64,000 nt of DNA from Pyrobaculum arsenaticum DSM 13514 (GCF_000016385.1 NC_009376.1:1922001-1986000), one strand, 5' to 3'; counted from the first letter of the stretch, positions 1 through 9,310 are shown. Notes: generated from the letters alone by a model not told the origin. Numbers and translations are program-made.

Positions 1-564
1 TCTACTGAGAGCATGTACAAAATTGCCGAAATGTACCTTGCGGAGATCCGGAAGGTGTCGCCGGCCTTGGTGGTTTTCGGCGAATGTGGCCACGGGTGGC
101 ACGTATTCGTAAGCATAGTAGCTCCTAAGACGTCTACGCCCTCCTTCCACATACACCAACTTACCTACAGGGCGTACACCCGCGGCGTGTTGAGGCTAGA
201 AAAGGTGGACGTAGAACGTCCCGTGGTATATATGGATCCATGCAACTACTCACGCGGCGCATTGCCTATTGTGAAAGAGCCAAGGGCTTTGCTAAAAGCG
301 ATAGTGGGGGACTTCGCCGAGGTGTGGATCGAGCCAAGAGACTCAATTTGCTGTCTCGGCGGAGGGGGACTTATCGCGCCTGAAATGTTAAACACCGCTG
401 TGAAGTATTGGCAAAAACTCAGGAAGAGGCTAAGCCTAGGTGCAAAAACTGTTGTCAGGCCTTGTGCTACGTGTAAGGCGCAGTTAAAAAGAGTGTTCAA
501 CGCCATGGGCCTCGATGCCAATGTTACGGGGGTTATAGAACTTGTATACAAGGCAGTTAGGTAG
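1..564 (+). CDS. dsrK: DsrK/HdrD-like CCG-domain Fe-S protein, C-terminal part
   Basis: The reading frame is open from base 1, so the gene begins outside the window. From the first Met (base 13) the cysteines are C77 (in DPCNYSRG), C113-C114 (in CCLGGGG) and C151/C154 (CATC). This is the CX31-39CCX35-36CXXC signature of the CCG domain, which binds a noncubane [4Fe-4S] cluster in HdrB/HdrD and in DsrK of the membrane complex DsrMKJOP. DsrK passes electrons from quinol to the DsrC trisulfide. A dsrC-like gene faces it with an 8-bp stop-stop overlap, which favours DsrK over a general heterodisulfide reductase subunit. The N-terminal ferredoxin part is not visible. Confidence 0.8.
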   Translation, partial: STESMYKIAEMYLAEIRKVSPALVVFGECGHGWHVFVSIVAPKTSTPSFHIHQLTYRAYTRGVLRLEKVDVERPVVYMDPCNYSRGALPIVKEPRALLKAIVGDFAEVWIEPRDSICCLGGGGLIAPEMLNTAVKYWQKLRKRLSLGAKTVVRPCATCKAQLKRVFNAMGLDANVTGVIELVYKAVR

Positions 565-895
565 AGCTTAACACTTGCGATAAACAGCCCGTGGGCGGCT
601 CAGCTCCTGCCAGTATGCAAATTACGTCATAGCGTCCGCCAAACAAAGCTAGGATAGTACGCCGGTCAATGGCCATATCGGACTCTACTACAGAAATAGG
701 CGGACAAGTCCCGTATTGAAGCCAAAACTCCCTGACGTATTTGACAATTTTCGCAACGTCATCTGTGAATTTTATGCCATTTGCCTCGGCTAAGGCTCTG
801 GCCAGCTCTATACTCCATTCCTCCGCTTTTTTAGGTACGCAGTTAACCAGCTCTATTCTTTTTCCGTGTATCACCACGGCGCTGGGACACTTCAT
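557..895 (-). CDS. dsrC: DsrC/TusE-family sulfur carrier protein
   Basis: 112 aa. The family core is clear: an ARALAEANGI-like helix, then VKYVREFWLQYGTCPPI, then a C-terminal arm with C93 and C104 (AEPPTGC). In DsrC these two cysteines carry the trisulfide that links sulfite reductase DsrAB to DsrMK. In typical DsrC the last cysteine is the penultimate residue. Here eight residues (LSQVLSST) follow it, read directly from the DNA before the TAA at 557-559. Transcription is toward dsrK. The A+T-rich stretch at about 900-1015 probably holds the promoter. Family call is firm; the effect of the tail is unknown. Confidence 0.85.
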   Translation of the reverse strand: MKCPSAVVIHGKRIELVNCVPKKAEEWSIELARALAEANGIKFTDDVAKIVKYVREFWLQYGTCPPISVVESDMAIDRRTILALFGGRYDVICILAGAEPPTGCLSQVLSST

Positions 896-1055
896 GAAGT
901 TAAATTATATTTTGATATTTAGAGCGTTATTGTGTATTTTCTGCACTAAGTTTATAATACATATAATTACATAAAAATTTGAAAAATTTATTAAAAATTT
1001 AATTAAAAAAATTATGAAATTAACTTGGTGCAAATCGAAATCTTCGTGTCAAGGT

Positions 1056-2207
1056 TTATTGTGGAGGTTGAAGGCTGTACGTCTCGCCGGTTTTGAAATA
1101 TATTTTCCCCCGCACAGCGGTGGCTTCGACTTGGCCAAACGCCTTAAATTTTTCAAAAGGCGTGAATTTACAACTACCTGCGAAGTCGCTACCCCGTATT
1201 TCGAATTCCTCAAGTCTCACGACGGTGAATAGACCCCTAGCCACGTCGACGTCAACTCCGAGGAGGCGGGATGGTCTAAAAGAGTACAGCCTAACTACGT
1301 CGTCTAGCGACACAACTCCCCGCTTCCAGAGACTCAGCAGAAGACTCAGCGCAATGTCTATGCTACAGATGCCCGGTGGCGGGTTTCCAGATCGTTTTTC
1401 TTCCAGCGTGTGCGGGGCGTGGTCTGTGGCGTATATATCAATTAGCCCCGACGCCAAGGCGGCGAGGAGTCTCTTTCTAATTTCAGGAGTCCTTAGCCTA
1501 GGGTTTACTAGACACAGCGCGGGGTCTTTGCAGTTGTCCACATCTAGCAAGAGGTGGTGCGGAGTCGCGTCAACAGAGGCCCACCCTCTGGTAGCTTCTG
1601 CGGTGTACGGCAGAGTTATGTGTGTCAGGTGTACTCTCGCCCCGGTTCTATGAACTATCTGGCGGACTTTCTCAACACACGCCACCTCGGCGTCAGGCGG
1701 CCTTTCGCCGTTTCTGAAATACGCGGGATCCTCGCAGTGGAAAACCAAGACGCACCGGAGCGTGGCGCACCGCTCTGCCAGCTTCTCTACATGTTGCCAG
1801 CCAAATCTGGCCACGTCTTCTGGGTATATCTTAACCGACCGCGGCCTCGCTTGGTCCAGCTCGGCCACTTTCTCCGGTACTCCCATGTGCAACTTGTACA
1901 AAATGGGTAGGCCACTCCCTTGTTCTACTCGCTTTCTGTAAAGCTCAGCTGTTCTTATATGGGGTGAGGTATTCGGCATATCCGCCACTGCTACGACCCC
2001 GCCTGCCAAGGCGGCCCTCGCCCCTCCTTCTAGAGTTTCCTTGTGCGAGAGCCCCCAGTCTCTGAAATGGACGTGGAGGTCAACCATGCCGGGCAGTATT
2101 AGGTACCTGTTAGAGAGCTGCACGAGGCGGCAGTCCCCCCCTCCGATTTTTACTCTGACAAAACGGCCCCCTATGTAGGCCCTGCCCTCTAATCTTATGC
2201 AATCCAT
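1056..2207 (-). CDS. pyrC: dihydroorotase
   Basis: 383 aa. Catalyses the reversible cyclisation of carbamoyl-aspartate to dihydroorotate in pyrimidine synthesis. Amidohydrolase metal ligands are visible: H45/H47 in DLHVHFRD, H157 in FHCEDP, H193/H196 in HLTHIT and the catalytic D262 in ATDHAPHT. K126 (SVKIYPED) is a candidate for the bridging carboxylated lysine. The ATG follows directly on the stop codon of the upstream ATPase gene (2208-3350), so the two are probably co-transcribed. No other pyr gene lies in the window. Confidence 0.93.
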   Translation of the reverse strand: MDCIRLEGRAYIGGRFVRVKIGGGDCRLVQLSNRYLILPGMVDLHVHFRDWGLSHKETLEGGARAALAGGVVAVADMPNTSPHIRTAELYRKRVEQGSGLPILYKLHMGVPEKVAELDQARPRSVKIYPEDVARFGWQHVEKLAERCATLRCVLVFHCEDPAYFRNGERPPDAEVACVEKVRQIVHRTGARVHLTHITLPYTAEATRGWASVDATPHHLLLDVDNCKDPALCLVNPRLRTPEIRKRLLAALASGLIDIYATDHAPHTLEEKRSGNPPPGICSIDIALSLLLSLWKRGVVSLDDVVRLYSFRPSRLLGVDVDVARGLFTVVRLEEFEIRGSDFAGSCKFTPFEKFKAFGQVEATAVRGKIYFKTGETYSLQPPQ

Positions 2208-3350
2208 CTAGCAGTGTAGATGGGGCGCCGGCTCGTACTCTAGGCGACACTCCCGCCTTCCCTGCGCCGAGTATACCACGGCGTTTCTGTTTCTCACATA
2301 GACCGCCACGTCGGAAATGTGCCTAAGCCCCCGGTCTCTGTGTACAGAGGCCATTACCGCTATGCCCAACTTCCTCAGTTCTTTAATCTCTCTACGGTTG
2401 AGTTCTAGGGCTTTGTCGCCGTATAAGTGAAACTCGGCGTCTAGCCCATCTGAGATAACTACGTCGGCGCTTGTATTTGTCAGCGCCTCGAAAAACTCTG
2501 CGACATGAGCCAGGTAGTTTACTGGCTTGGGTTCCACTCGTTGAACCTCTGCTCTTCCGCCGAATCTCTCCACCAAAGCGGCCACAAGCGAGGCGTCGCG
2601 CTCAAAAATGCGGTAAAGGACCTTGGCCCCGTCCTTGGAGAGATCAGCCGCGGTTTTCGCCAAGAGGGGCGTCAGCCCCCATCCGGCGAAGAGATATATG
2701 TTGCCCCCCCGCACGGGACCCACGGCCCTAGATATGGCCTCCGCGTATTTCTCCCAGCCGCCCTTGGTCTGGGGCCTCGGGAGTTCGTCTAAAAACACGA
2801 CACCTCTTTTCTCTATGATGTCAAATTCGACGTAGTAGCCAGCGCGGCGTCCCCTTGCCTTGAGCACATACATCCTCCTCTCAGCGGCGCCGTTGAAGAA
2901 CTTCATCTCAAGGCGGATTAGGTTGTCAGCTATATAGTCAAGAGGTGTTACCGCCTCCTCCTCCGATATGCCGATAAAGTCGATGCCCGCCGGCCTGAAG
3001 ACGCGGTATACGGCATTTATTAGATACTCCCTAGACTGAGAGCCCTCTACAATAGATGATATGGAGTCTACAACCACCAAACCGTAGTCGCTCTGGCTTA
3101 CTGTCGAGACTATTTGGTTAAGTATTGCATCTGTTTTTACAAATATCATATCCCAGATCTCTGCCTTTGATAAATCGTAGCCTAAAGACGAGGCGTTTTG
3201 TATAAGGGCTTCTCGATCCTCGTAGAGTGATACCCAGAGAACTCTGTCGCCCTTGGAAAGCCTCTCGTGGGCAATTCTCATGGCTAGGCTAGTTTTCCCC
3301 ACCCCAGGCCTTCCAAATATGGCAGTCACTCCGCGGAAGTCAAGCTCCAT
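2208..3350 (-). CDS. RecA/KaiC-like ATPase
   Basis: 380 aa. Residues 13-21 (GRPGVGKTS) form a Walker A motif, and YGLVVVDSIS near residue 90 fits Walker B, as in RadA/KaiC ATPases. The second half (from about residue 205) resembles a second RecA-like domain but has GWGLTPLLAK in place of a P-loop, so only one site should bind ATP. A TATA box (CTTTATAAG, 3370-3378) lies about 26 nt before the ATG, which suggests a leaderless mRNA and separates this gene from the GH13 gene upstream. pyrC follows directly. Role unknown: such stand-alone KaiC-like ATPases are linked to recombination or signalling in archaea. Confidence 0.7.
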   Translation of the reverse strand: MELDFRGVTAIFGRPGVGKTSLAMRIAHERLSKGDRVLWVSLYEDREALIQNASSLGYDLSKAEIWDMIFVKTDAILNQIVSTVSQSDYGLVVVDSISSIVEGSQSREYLINAVYRVFRPAGIDFIGISEEEAVTPLDYIADNLIRLEMKFFNGAAERRMYVLKARGRRAGYYVEFDIIEKRGVVFLDELPRPQTKGGWEKYAEAISRAVGPVRGGNIYLFAGWGLTPLLAKTAADLSKDGAKVLYRIFERDASLVAALVERFGGRAEVQRVEPKPVNYLAHVAEFFEALTNTSADVVISDGLDAEFHLYGDKALELNRREIKELRKLGIAVMASVHRDRGLRHISDVAVYVRNRNAVVYSAQGRRECRLEYEPAPHLHC

Positions 3351-3370
3351 GCTGAAGATTTTTAATTTTC

Positions 3371-4957
3371 TTATAAAGGAATCTCTTGCTGTCGCCCCGC
3401 GCCGAGTATGGCAATTTTATTTAAGTCTATCTCCGCTCTAGTGCCCGGCCTGTTTATGATAATACGCCCTCTTTTCTGCTCTGCCCACGCAGGCCCACGC
3501 CATAGGCCAAACTCTCTTCTCGCCGAGTACAGCGCACGGAGCGTGTCGGCAATGGGAGACCCGGGACATGGCTTATAAGGGGCCCGGTTAGTGTGGTCAC
3601 TGGCCCTACCACCTACGCCGCACTCGCCACCTGCGTACACGGAGGGGACCCCAGGTAGCGTGAATATCACCGCATATCCCACAGTCACCAAGCCCCCCAT
3701 AGTAGTGACTGCCCTATCAGTGTCGTGGTTTTCAATAAACGTGTTCATATAAGGCAAGGCGCCCGGCGGCGTCAGTGCAAGGTACCTATTAATCGCCTCC
3801 GAAATTGTGGAAAAAGAACCGGACTTCACCAATTCTCCATATAAGATATAGGCAGTGAAGCCCTTAATTGACTTGTAAAATGGAGCGGGGTTGCCCACAT
3901 GTTCTCCTAGAATGTACCGATGCCGCGCCGGTTCTAGTATCTCGTCCCACGCAGATGGGGGCATGCCGTGGGCAACGTCAAGCCTAAACCCGTCGACTTT
4001 AGGCGTCCAGAACTCCACAACGCTCCTCGCGTATTGGACCGCACGGCGGTCTGAGTAGTCTAGCCGAGGCATAAGCCAAACTTTTAGAAACGTATCATAC
4101 GGGGGTTTTCCAAGCAGGAGTCCCGTCAAGGCGTTCCTAGGCATAATGTCAGCCAGAGACTTGACAAGCGTTGTGAAGGATTGGTCTCTTATGATGAAGG
4201 GACCGTTGGGGAAGAGCGGGTTGCGGAGGCCAACGTGGTATAGTACCAAGTCAAGAACAAGCTTCATCCCCCGCCCGTTGAGTGCGTCCTTAAGTGCGGC
4301 GAACGCAGCCCACCCCCCAAGCCTCTCGTCCACATCCAAGTGGTTCACCACGTCGTATCTGTGGTAGCTCATTGCGGGGTATATTGGATGCAGATACAGC
4401 GCATCTGCAAATTCAGAAGCGGACAAGGCAATCTCGGCAACGTCCTTTAAAGTCCCGCCGCAGAACTGGCGCCTAAGATCCCTACACCCCGTTCTATTGG
4501 CGGCTCTATCGGGTAGGACCTCGTACATGGCGTAGATGCCATGCCCCTCAACTAGAGGAGGCCGTCTATACCTCTTCACCTTGCCGCAACACCTCACTTC
4601 ATACCTTCTACTTTTTATAACCGCCGCGTATATTGAAAAGGGCTCCCCCTCCAATAACTTCACGACACGGCCCCCGCTTACCTCGGGGGGCTCCGGGGCG
4701 TATATCCTAATCTCGGCCACGTCCCCCCAGTCCACCCCCATATAGGGCACGGAGAAGTGCCATGGATACTCCGGCGGCTCTACTAGGCACTCCTCGGCGC
4801 CGTCGCTGGAGGCAACGGCGTATCTGCCGGGCGGTAGCTCCACCACCTCTTTAAAGGCCCCGTGTATCCAGCCGGTGAAGTCTCCCACGACGTATCCGTT
4901 ACCCGCCTTGACGACCGCCACGCGGCCGTAGAAGGGGTCGCTCCGCCACTTCACCAC
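3371..4957 (-). CDS. GH13 alpha-amylase-family glycoside hydrolase
   Basis: All four GH13 regions are present: LVLDLVLYH (region I), GFRLDVAHG with the nucleophile Asp (II), ILGEHVG with the acid/base Glu (III) and FIENHDTD with the third carboxylate (IV). About 130 residues before the barrel look like a beta-rich N-terminal domain, as in neopullulanase or maltogenic amylase types. No signal peptide, so probably intracellular. The longest frame begins at a TTG at 5038 and overlaps the divergent queF-like gene. I prefer the GTG at 4957 (528 aa), about 30 nt from the shared TATA box at 4985-4994. Exact substrate cannot be read. Confidence 0.83.
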   Translation of the reverse strand: MVKWRSDPFYGRVAVVKAGNGYVVGDFTGWIHGAFKEVVELPPGRYAVASSDGAEECLVEPPEYPWHFSVPYMGVDWGDVAEIRIYAPEPPEVSGGRVVKLLEGEPFSIYAAVIKSRRYEVRCCGKVKRYRRPPLVEGHGIYAMYEVLPDRAANRTGCRDLRRQFCGGTLKDVAEIALSASEFADALYLHPIYPAMSYHRYDVVNHLDVDERLGGWAAFAALKDALNGRGMKLVLDLVLYHVGLRNPLFPNGPFIIRDQSFTTLVKSLADIMPRNALTGLLLGKPPYDTFLKVWLMPRLDYSDRRAVQYARSVVEFWTPKVDGFRLDVAHGMPPSAWDEILEPARHRYILGEHVGNPAPFYKSIKGFTAYILYGELVKSGSFSTISEAINRYLALTPPGALPYMNTFIENHDTDRAVTTMGGLVTVGYAVIFTLPGVPSVYAGGECGVGGRASDHTNRAPYKPCPGSPIADTLRALYSARREFGLWRGPAWAEQKRGRIIINRPGTRAEIDLNKIAILGAGRQQEIPL

Positions 4958-4984
4958 AGAGCAAGCCACGGGGTTGGTGCAACT

Positions 4985-4994
4985 GATTAAAATT
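4985..4994. promoter_or_regulatory. shared bidirectional TATA box
   Basis: The element GATTAAAATT reads as a TATA box on both strands. It lies about 23 nt before the ATG of the queF-like gene (5012, plus) and about 30 nt before the GTG at 4957 of the GH13 gene (minus). Inference from spacing only. Confidence 0.45.
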
Positions 4995-5011
4995 TGTGTT
5001 GACCGCCCCCC

Positions 5012-5341
5012 ATGCTCAAGTTGTCGAAAAACCCTCAACTAGTGAGGCTGAAGACGAGGGGGGAGTCAGTATGCCCGATAAGCAAGACGGTGGACAGCTT
5101 TGAAGTTACGCTTGAGTACATTCCAAGGGGCGTGGCGCTGGCCATAGAGGAGTTTAAGAAAATGGTCGATAGCTACAGGGGGAGGGAGATACTGCACGAG
5201 GAGCTGGCGGTGGACTTGCTGGAGAAGGTGAAGAGCGTGGTTAATCCGCCCTATGTAAAAGTCACGCTGAAGTCTTTTTACGCCGGTGTGGAGGTAGAGG
5301 TGGTAGCGGAGTCTGGCGGGACACAACCACTTTATATTTAG
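5012..5341 (+). CDS. queF-L: QueF-like amidinotransferase of archaeosine synthesis
   Basis: 109 aa, a single T-fold domain. C21 in ESVCPISKTVDSF is at the position of the QueF catalytic cysteine that forms a thioimide with the preQ0 nitrile; D28 follows in the same motif. Crenarchaeal QueF-L converts preQ0 at position 15 of tRNA to archaeosine, using ammonia, in lineages without canonical ArcS; the Pyrobaculum calidifontis enzyme is the studied example. Length matches that family rather than NADPH-dependent QueF. The stop codon overlaps the convergent ABC permease gene by 4 bp. The ATG is about 23 nt from a TATA box, so the mRNA is probably leaderless. Confidence 0.87.
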   Translation: MLKLSKNPQLVRLKTRGESVCPISKTVDSFEVTLEYIPRGVALAIEEFKKMVDSYRGREILHEELAVDLLEKVKSVVNPPYVKVTLKSFYAGVEVEVVAESGGTQPLYI

Positions 5342-6063
5342 GGTTGTCTCCACCGAGCTAGCTTAAACAAGAAGTACAGCCCAACTAAGCTCTGAAGCGC
5401 CAGCGCCAGGGCCGCGACGGCCACTAGCTCCAAATCATATGCGCGTAGGCCCGTGAAGTGTTGTACCACCACGGCCGCGGCGCCAGTGGGCAACAACACG
5501 GCGAGGTAGGGGCTGGGGAGTAGGTCTGCTGGGTAGTACACAGGAGCCCCTATGGTGAAGACAGCGGACAATATCTGGGGGAGGGCCCATGCATATCTCA
5601 TGTGTTTTATGAAGCCCGACAGCGTGAAGCCGATGCCGGCAGACGCCAGCCAGAGAGCTGTCAGGGCGTATACTGTTTCTAGGGAGAGGAAGGGGACGCC
5701 GAGGAGGTACATGGCTACGAGGTACACGGCCAGGGTTGGCAGGGCGAAGATAAACGAGCTTAGGGCGAGGCCGAGGGCGTAGCCGGCGGGGGAGACGGGC
5801 GCCGCTGTGAGCATGCTCTGGTACTTTATGCCTAGCCTGTAGTAGGTGGCGTCTCCTATCAGCGAGATGCCGTTAGAGGCGATGGTCCAAATAAAACCGC
5901 CCACTAGGCCCCACTTCAAGCCCTCAACGCCGCCGTAGATGGCGAGCAAGACTAAAAAAGCCGCGGGGCTGACGGAGCTCGCCACTACCCACACCCAGCC
6001 TCTAGTCGCGGCGATCCAGCCGTTGATCCACGCTATTACCAGCGCGTCTTTAATCGTCTTCAT
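5338..6063 (-). CDS. ABC-2-type transporter permease
   Basis: 241 aa with about six hydrophobic segments and the typical ABC-2 layout (first segment near residues 25-45, last near 215-235). Its start lies inside the end of the ATPase gene (14-bp overlap), so the two form one export system. Substrate is unknown; such pairs export drugs, lipids or polysaccharide. Confidence 0.8.
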   Translation of the reverse strand: MKTIKDALVIAWINGWIAATRGWVWVVASSVSPAAFLVLLAIYGGVEGLKWGLVGGFIWTIASNGISLIGDATYYRLGIKYQSMLTAAPVSPAGYALGLALSSFIFALPTLAVYLVAMYLLGVPFLSLETVYALTALWLASAGIGFTLSGFIKHMRYAWALPQILSAVFTIGAPVYYPADLLPSPYLAVLLPTGAAAVVVQHFTGLRAYDLELVAVAALALALQSLVGLYFLFKLARWRQP

Positions 6064-6943
6064 GGCTCTCCTCCTCTATGAGGCCTATGTTGAACAAGAC
6101 AAAGTCCTCCAGCGATTTGGGCCTAATTACGATCTTGGCCCCGTCTTTTGAAGGCTCTCCCAGTTTGGGCGGCGCGTCGACATAATAGAGGAGCCGGTCG
6201 CCTATTTTCAATACCGCGCCCCCCTCTACCGCTAAGCCGTCTTTGCCGTAAACCTCGACTACGTACTTCCCGGGCACCTTCTCCACGAGCCTATCGGGCG
6301 GGGCGAGATCCACTACGCGGCCCTTGTTTATGACGAGGACTACGTCGCTCAGCGCCGCGGCCTCCTCTACGTAATGCGTTGTGAGGACAACTGTTGAGCC
6401 CCTTCTCTTCAGCTCCGACACGGCGTTCCAAACTAGCCTTCTGGAATAGACGTCTAGACCTGTGGTAGGTTCATCGAGGAAAACGACGTCGGCGTCTGAG
6501 GCAAAGACGGCGGCGACGAGTACCCTCCTCTTCATCCCACCTGACAGCGCATCGACTTCTTTATTCCTTGTTTCCCATAGGCCAAATTCCTTCAATGCCT
6601 CCGCGGTCTTCCTTCTGGCCTCTCTCAGCGAGTAGCCGCGTAGGAGGAGGTAGCTGAGCACGAACTCGTACGGCGTCAGGAAGTCTATAGGTCTGCTCTC
6701 CTGAGGCACCGCCGCCACCGCTCTCCTCACTTTTTCAGCCTCCTTTATAACGTCGAAGCCGGCTACAAACGCCTTGCCCTCGGAGGGCATGAGCTCCGTC
6801 GTCAAGATCCTGACCATGGTGGTTTTACCTGCCCCGTTGGGCCCCAGCACGCCGAGCACCACGCCTCTGCCCACTTCAAAAGACACATATCTCAACGCCC
6901 AATAATCCCCGTAACGCCTACCGAGTCCCTCACAGACAATCAC
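6050..6943 (-). CDS. ABC transporter ATP-binding protein
   Basis: About 297 aa. Walker A is GPNGAGKTT, the signature is LSGGMKRR, Walker B is DVVFLDEPTTGLD, and the switch His is in TTHYVEEA. This is the CcmA/DrrA-like group that pairs with ABC-2 permeases. The open frame starts at a GTG at 6958, but a TATA box (CTTATATT, 6966-6973) is about 26 nt before the in-frame GTG at 6943, which I take as the start. Operon with the permease downstream. Confidence 0.88.
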   Translation of the reverse strand: MIVCEGLGRRYGDYWALRYVSFEVGRGVVLGVLGPNGAGKTTMVRILTTELMPSEGKAFVAGFDVIKEAEKVRRAVAAVPQESRPIDFLTPYEFVLSYLLLRGYSLREARRKTAEALKEFGLWETRNKEVDALSGGMKRRVLVAAVFASDADVVFLDEPTTGLDVYSRRLVWNAVSELKRRGSTVVLTTHYVEEAAALSDVVLVINKGRVVDLAPPDRLVEKVPGKYVVEVYGKDGLAVEGGAVLKIGDRLLYYVDAPPKLGEPSKDGAKIVIRPKSLEDFVLFNIGLIEEESHEDD

Positions 6944-7018
6944 GCTTATAAAATACACGACTGGGGAATATAAGCTTTAGAGCACACAACGTTTATAAAA
7001 CGCCTCCTCCCCCCTGCC

Positions 7019-7243
7019 GTGAACACCAGGCTAATTCTCTACGTATTAAGCGCCGTGTCCCTCCTTTTCGGAACCCTCTTGTTAATAAGCGAGATTACCC
7101 TCCCCTCAACCGACGGCTTCATATTTGCGAGGAACGTCGCGTTATCCGCCATCGCCATAGCAGTCGGCGTAGTTGCCCCGTTGCTTTCAAGAAAGTTTTC
7201 ACAGCCAGTAGACAATTCCTCGCAAGGGCAGATCCCGCCTTAG
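7019..7243 (+). CDS. small membrane protein, function unknown
   Basis: 74 aa with two hydrophobic segments (about 5-25 and 37-58) and a short polar tail. Not recognised. A TATA box (TTTATAAA, 6992-6999) is placed for transcription to begin at the GTG itself (7019), which supports a real, leaderless gene. Confidence 0.55.
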   Translation: MNTRLILYVLSAVSLLFGTLLLISEITLPSTDGFIFARNVALSAIAIAVGVVAPLLSRKFSQPVDNSSQGQIPP

Positions 7244-7357
7244 AAAATCTCCGTAGTACCTCCATCTACTTGTCGCCTCATACTGCTAGGGCCCGCGCTG
7301 GCGGATAAACTGGGGTTCTGCCACATTCAGTTATAAAAAAGGTCTGAGACATAAAAC

Positions 7358-9310
7358 GTGGCTCGTTTCGTCGTAGTGGTCAACGGTGTTGAGATTACAA
7401 GAGAGTGGCCGTGGGAGCGCATATACTCTGTGAAAGAGGAGTTGAAGAAGATGGGTTTTAGGTGGGACGGTGCTGGCTGGAGAGGGAGGACGCAAGACCT
7501 CGCTGTGATTAACAGACTGCGGCAACTCTTAGAGCTTAGCCACGAGGAGTACATGGCTGTTGTGTCTGCAATTGCCCGAGCCTCCTACGGAGGTGCTGTG
7601 GTCGTAGTTGGCAGACTGCCAGAGGACTTGAAGCCCCACGTCTTGGCGTCGGACGGGGACACGCATTTGGTTTCCCTAACCGGCTTTTTGAGGAGATTCG
7701 TGGCGGAGGACAAGTCCATATCTCGCGTCTCGACGCTCGAGGAGTTTGTCAGTCTGGGAGTGGAGAGGTTACGAGAGTTGCTGAGGGGGGCGGAGGTCTG
7801 GGGGGATTTAGGAAAGGCGCTTGAGGAGGCCAAGGAGTTTGTTTTGGAGTCTGAAAAGTTGAGGGCTGTCTTTGAGAAGAGGCGTAGCTGGAGGAGGGCC
7901 TTGGTTGGGAGCAACGAGGCGAGGCTGAACTTCCTCGCTTCCGGCCTTTTGAGGAGGGTGGGCGAGTTTAAGCTGAGGTACAACATCGTGAATAAAGACG
8001 GCGAGCTGGTGGAGCGTAGCATACGCCTTGTGGAGGTAAAGGAGGGAGACAGCGGCTACGTCCTACGCTTTCCAGTATTTCTCAGGGATAGAGTGGTTAA
8101 AACGCTGGAGGAGCTGGGCTATGTAGTAGAGCACAAACAAGTAGAATACCCGAAAGTCGCCTTCAAGAAGGATTTCAGCCTCTTTCCCTTCCAGTCCGAG
8201 GCTGTGGACAATTGGGCGGCGCACGGGATGAGGGGCACTGTGATTATACCGACAGGCGGTGGGAAGACCTTCGTGGGTCTAGAGGCCATGTACAGAGCTG
8301 GGGTCTCCGCATTGGTGCTCGTGGTGACAAAAGAGCTCGCCTCTCAGTGGCGGGAGAGGATTAGGAGATTTCTCGGCGTATATCCTGGAATGCTAGGGGG
8401 CGGGGAGAGGGATGTGCGTAGCGTCACAGTGGCGATTTACAATTCAGCGGTTAAGTACGTGGAGGATTTGATCGGCAAATTCGGCCTTGTGGTTTTTGAC
8501 GAGGCCCATCATGTGCCGGCAGAGACTTTTAAGGAGGTGGCTCTGAGCCTAGACTCGCCGTATAGGTTAGCGCTTTCGGCAACGCCGGAGAGGGAGGATA
8601 AAAACGAGCACCTAATATACGAGGCGGTAGGCCCCCCCATATACAGGGCCTCCTACCGGTCTATGATCGAGTCCGGGCTCGTGGTGCCGGTAGAACACTA
8701 TAGAATCTACGTCCGCATGACGAAAGAGGAGGAGGAGGCGTACTCTTCTCTCCGTAGCGACAACGCAATTATGTTGAGGAACGCCGCGGCGAAGGCTTCG
8801 AGGAAGATCCCCGTGGCGGTCCGCATAATTGCACACGAAGTAATGTTGGGGTCGAAAGTACTGGTCTTTACCCAGTTTATAGAACAGGCGGAGGAGCTCC
8901 ACGACGCGCTTAGGGAGAGCGGCATTTCAGCAGAGCTTATAACTTCAGAAGAGGGCGGCCGCGACGCCGCGTTTAGACGTTTTAGCAACGGGCTGAGCAG
9001 AGTTGTGGTGACGACTACAGTGCTCGACGAGGGGGTTGACGTGCCCGACGCGGATGTGGCGGTGGTTGTCAGCGGAACAGGTTCTAGGAGGCAGATGATA
9101 CAAAGAGTTGGGCGCGTCGTGAGAGCCACACAAGGCAAAAAAGCGGCGAGGGTATACGAAATCATAACCCGCAACACTATTGAGGAGGCGCTTTCAGAGG
9201 CGAGGCACTTCGACGACATCGTGGAGGAGCTTGTGTGTAAGAGAATCCCCGAGTCCGACCTAGACGCGCTACTGTCCCGGGCCCCGCCGCTGTTTAAATG
9301 GATGAAGTAG
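7358..9310 (+). CDS. XPB/Rad25-like SF2 DNA helicase
   Basis: 650 aa. Helicase motifs in order: IPTGGGKT (I), VVFDEAHH (II), LALSATPER (III), VLVFTQF (IV), VVTTTVLDEGVDVPDAD (V), QRVGRVVR (VI). This fits the archaeal XPB family, which acts in DNA repair and in opening damaged or promoter DNA. About 270 residues precede motif I, longer than in compact archaeal XPB proteins. The nuclease partner Bax1, often next to archaeal xpb, is absent; a winged-helix gene is convergent here (17-bp overlap). GTG start, with a TATA box (TTATAAAA, about 7331-7338) about 25 nt upstream. Confidence 0.82.
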   Translation: MARFVVVVNGVEITREWPWERIYSVKEELKKMGFRWDGAGWRGRTQDLAVINRLRQLLELSHEEYMAVVSAIARASYGGAVVVVGRLPEDLKPHVLASDGDTHLVSLTGFLRRFVAEDKSISRVSTLEEFVSLGVERLRELLRGAEVWGDLGKALEEAKEFVLESEKLRAVFEKRRSWRRALVGSNEARLNFLASGLLRRVGEFKLRYNIVNKDGELVERSIRLVEVKEGDSGYVLRFPVFLRDRVVKTLEELGYVVEHKQVEYPKVAFKKDFSLFPFQSEAVDNWAAHGMRGTVIIPTGGGKTFVGLEAMYRAGVSALVLVVTKELASQWRERIRRFLGVYPGMLGGGERDVRSVTVAIYNSAVKYVEDLIGKFGLVVFDEAHHVPAETFKEVALSLDSPYRLALSATPEREDKNEHLIYEAVGPPIYRASYRSMIESGLVVPVEHYRIYVRMTKEEEEAYSSLRSDNAIMLRNAAAKASRKIPVAVRIIAHEVMLGSKVLVFTQFIEQAEELHDALRESGISAELITSEEGGRDAAFRRFSNGLSRVVVTTTVLDEGVDVPDADVAVVVSGTGSRRQMIQRVGRVVRATQGKKAARVYEIITRNTIEEALSEARHFDDIVEELVCKRIPESDLDALLSRAPPLFKWMK

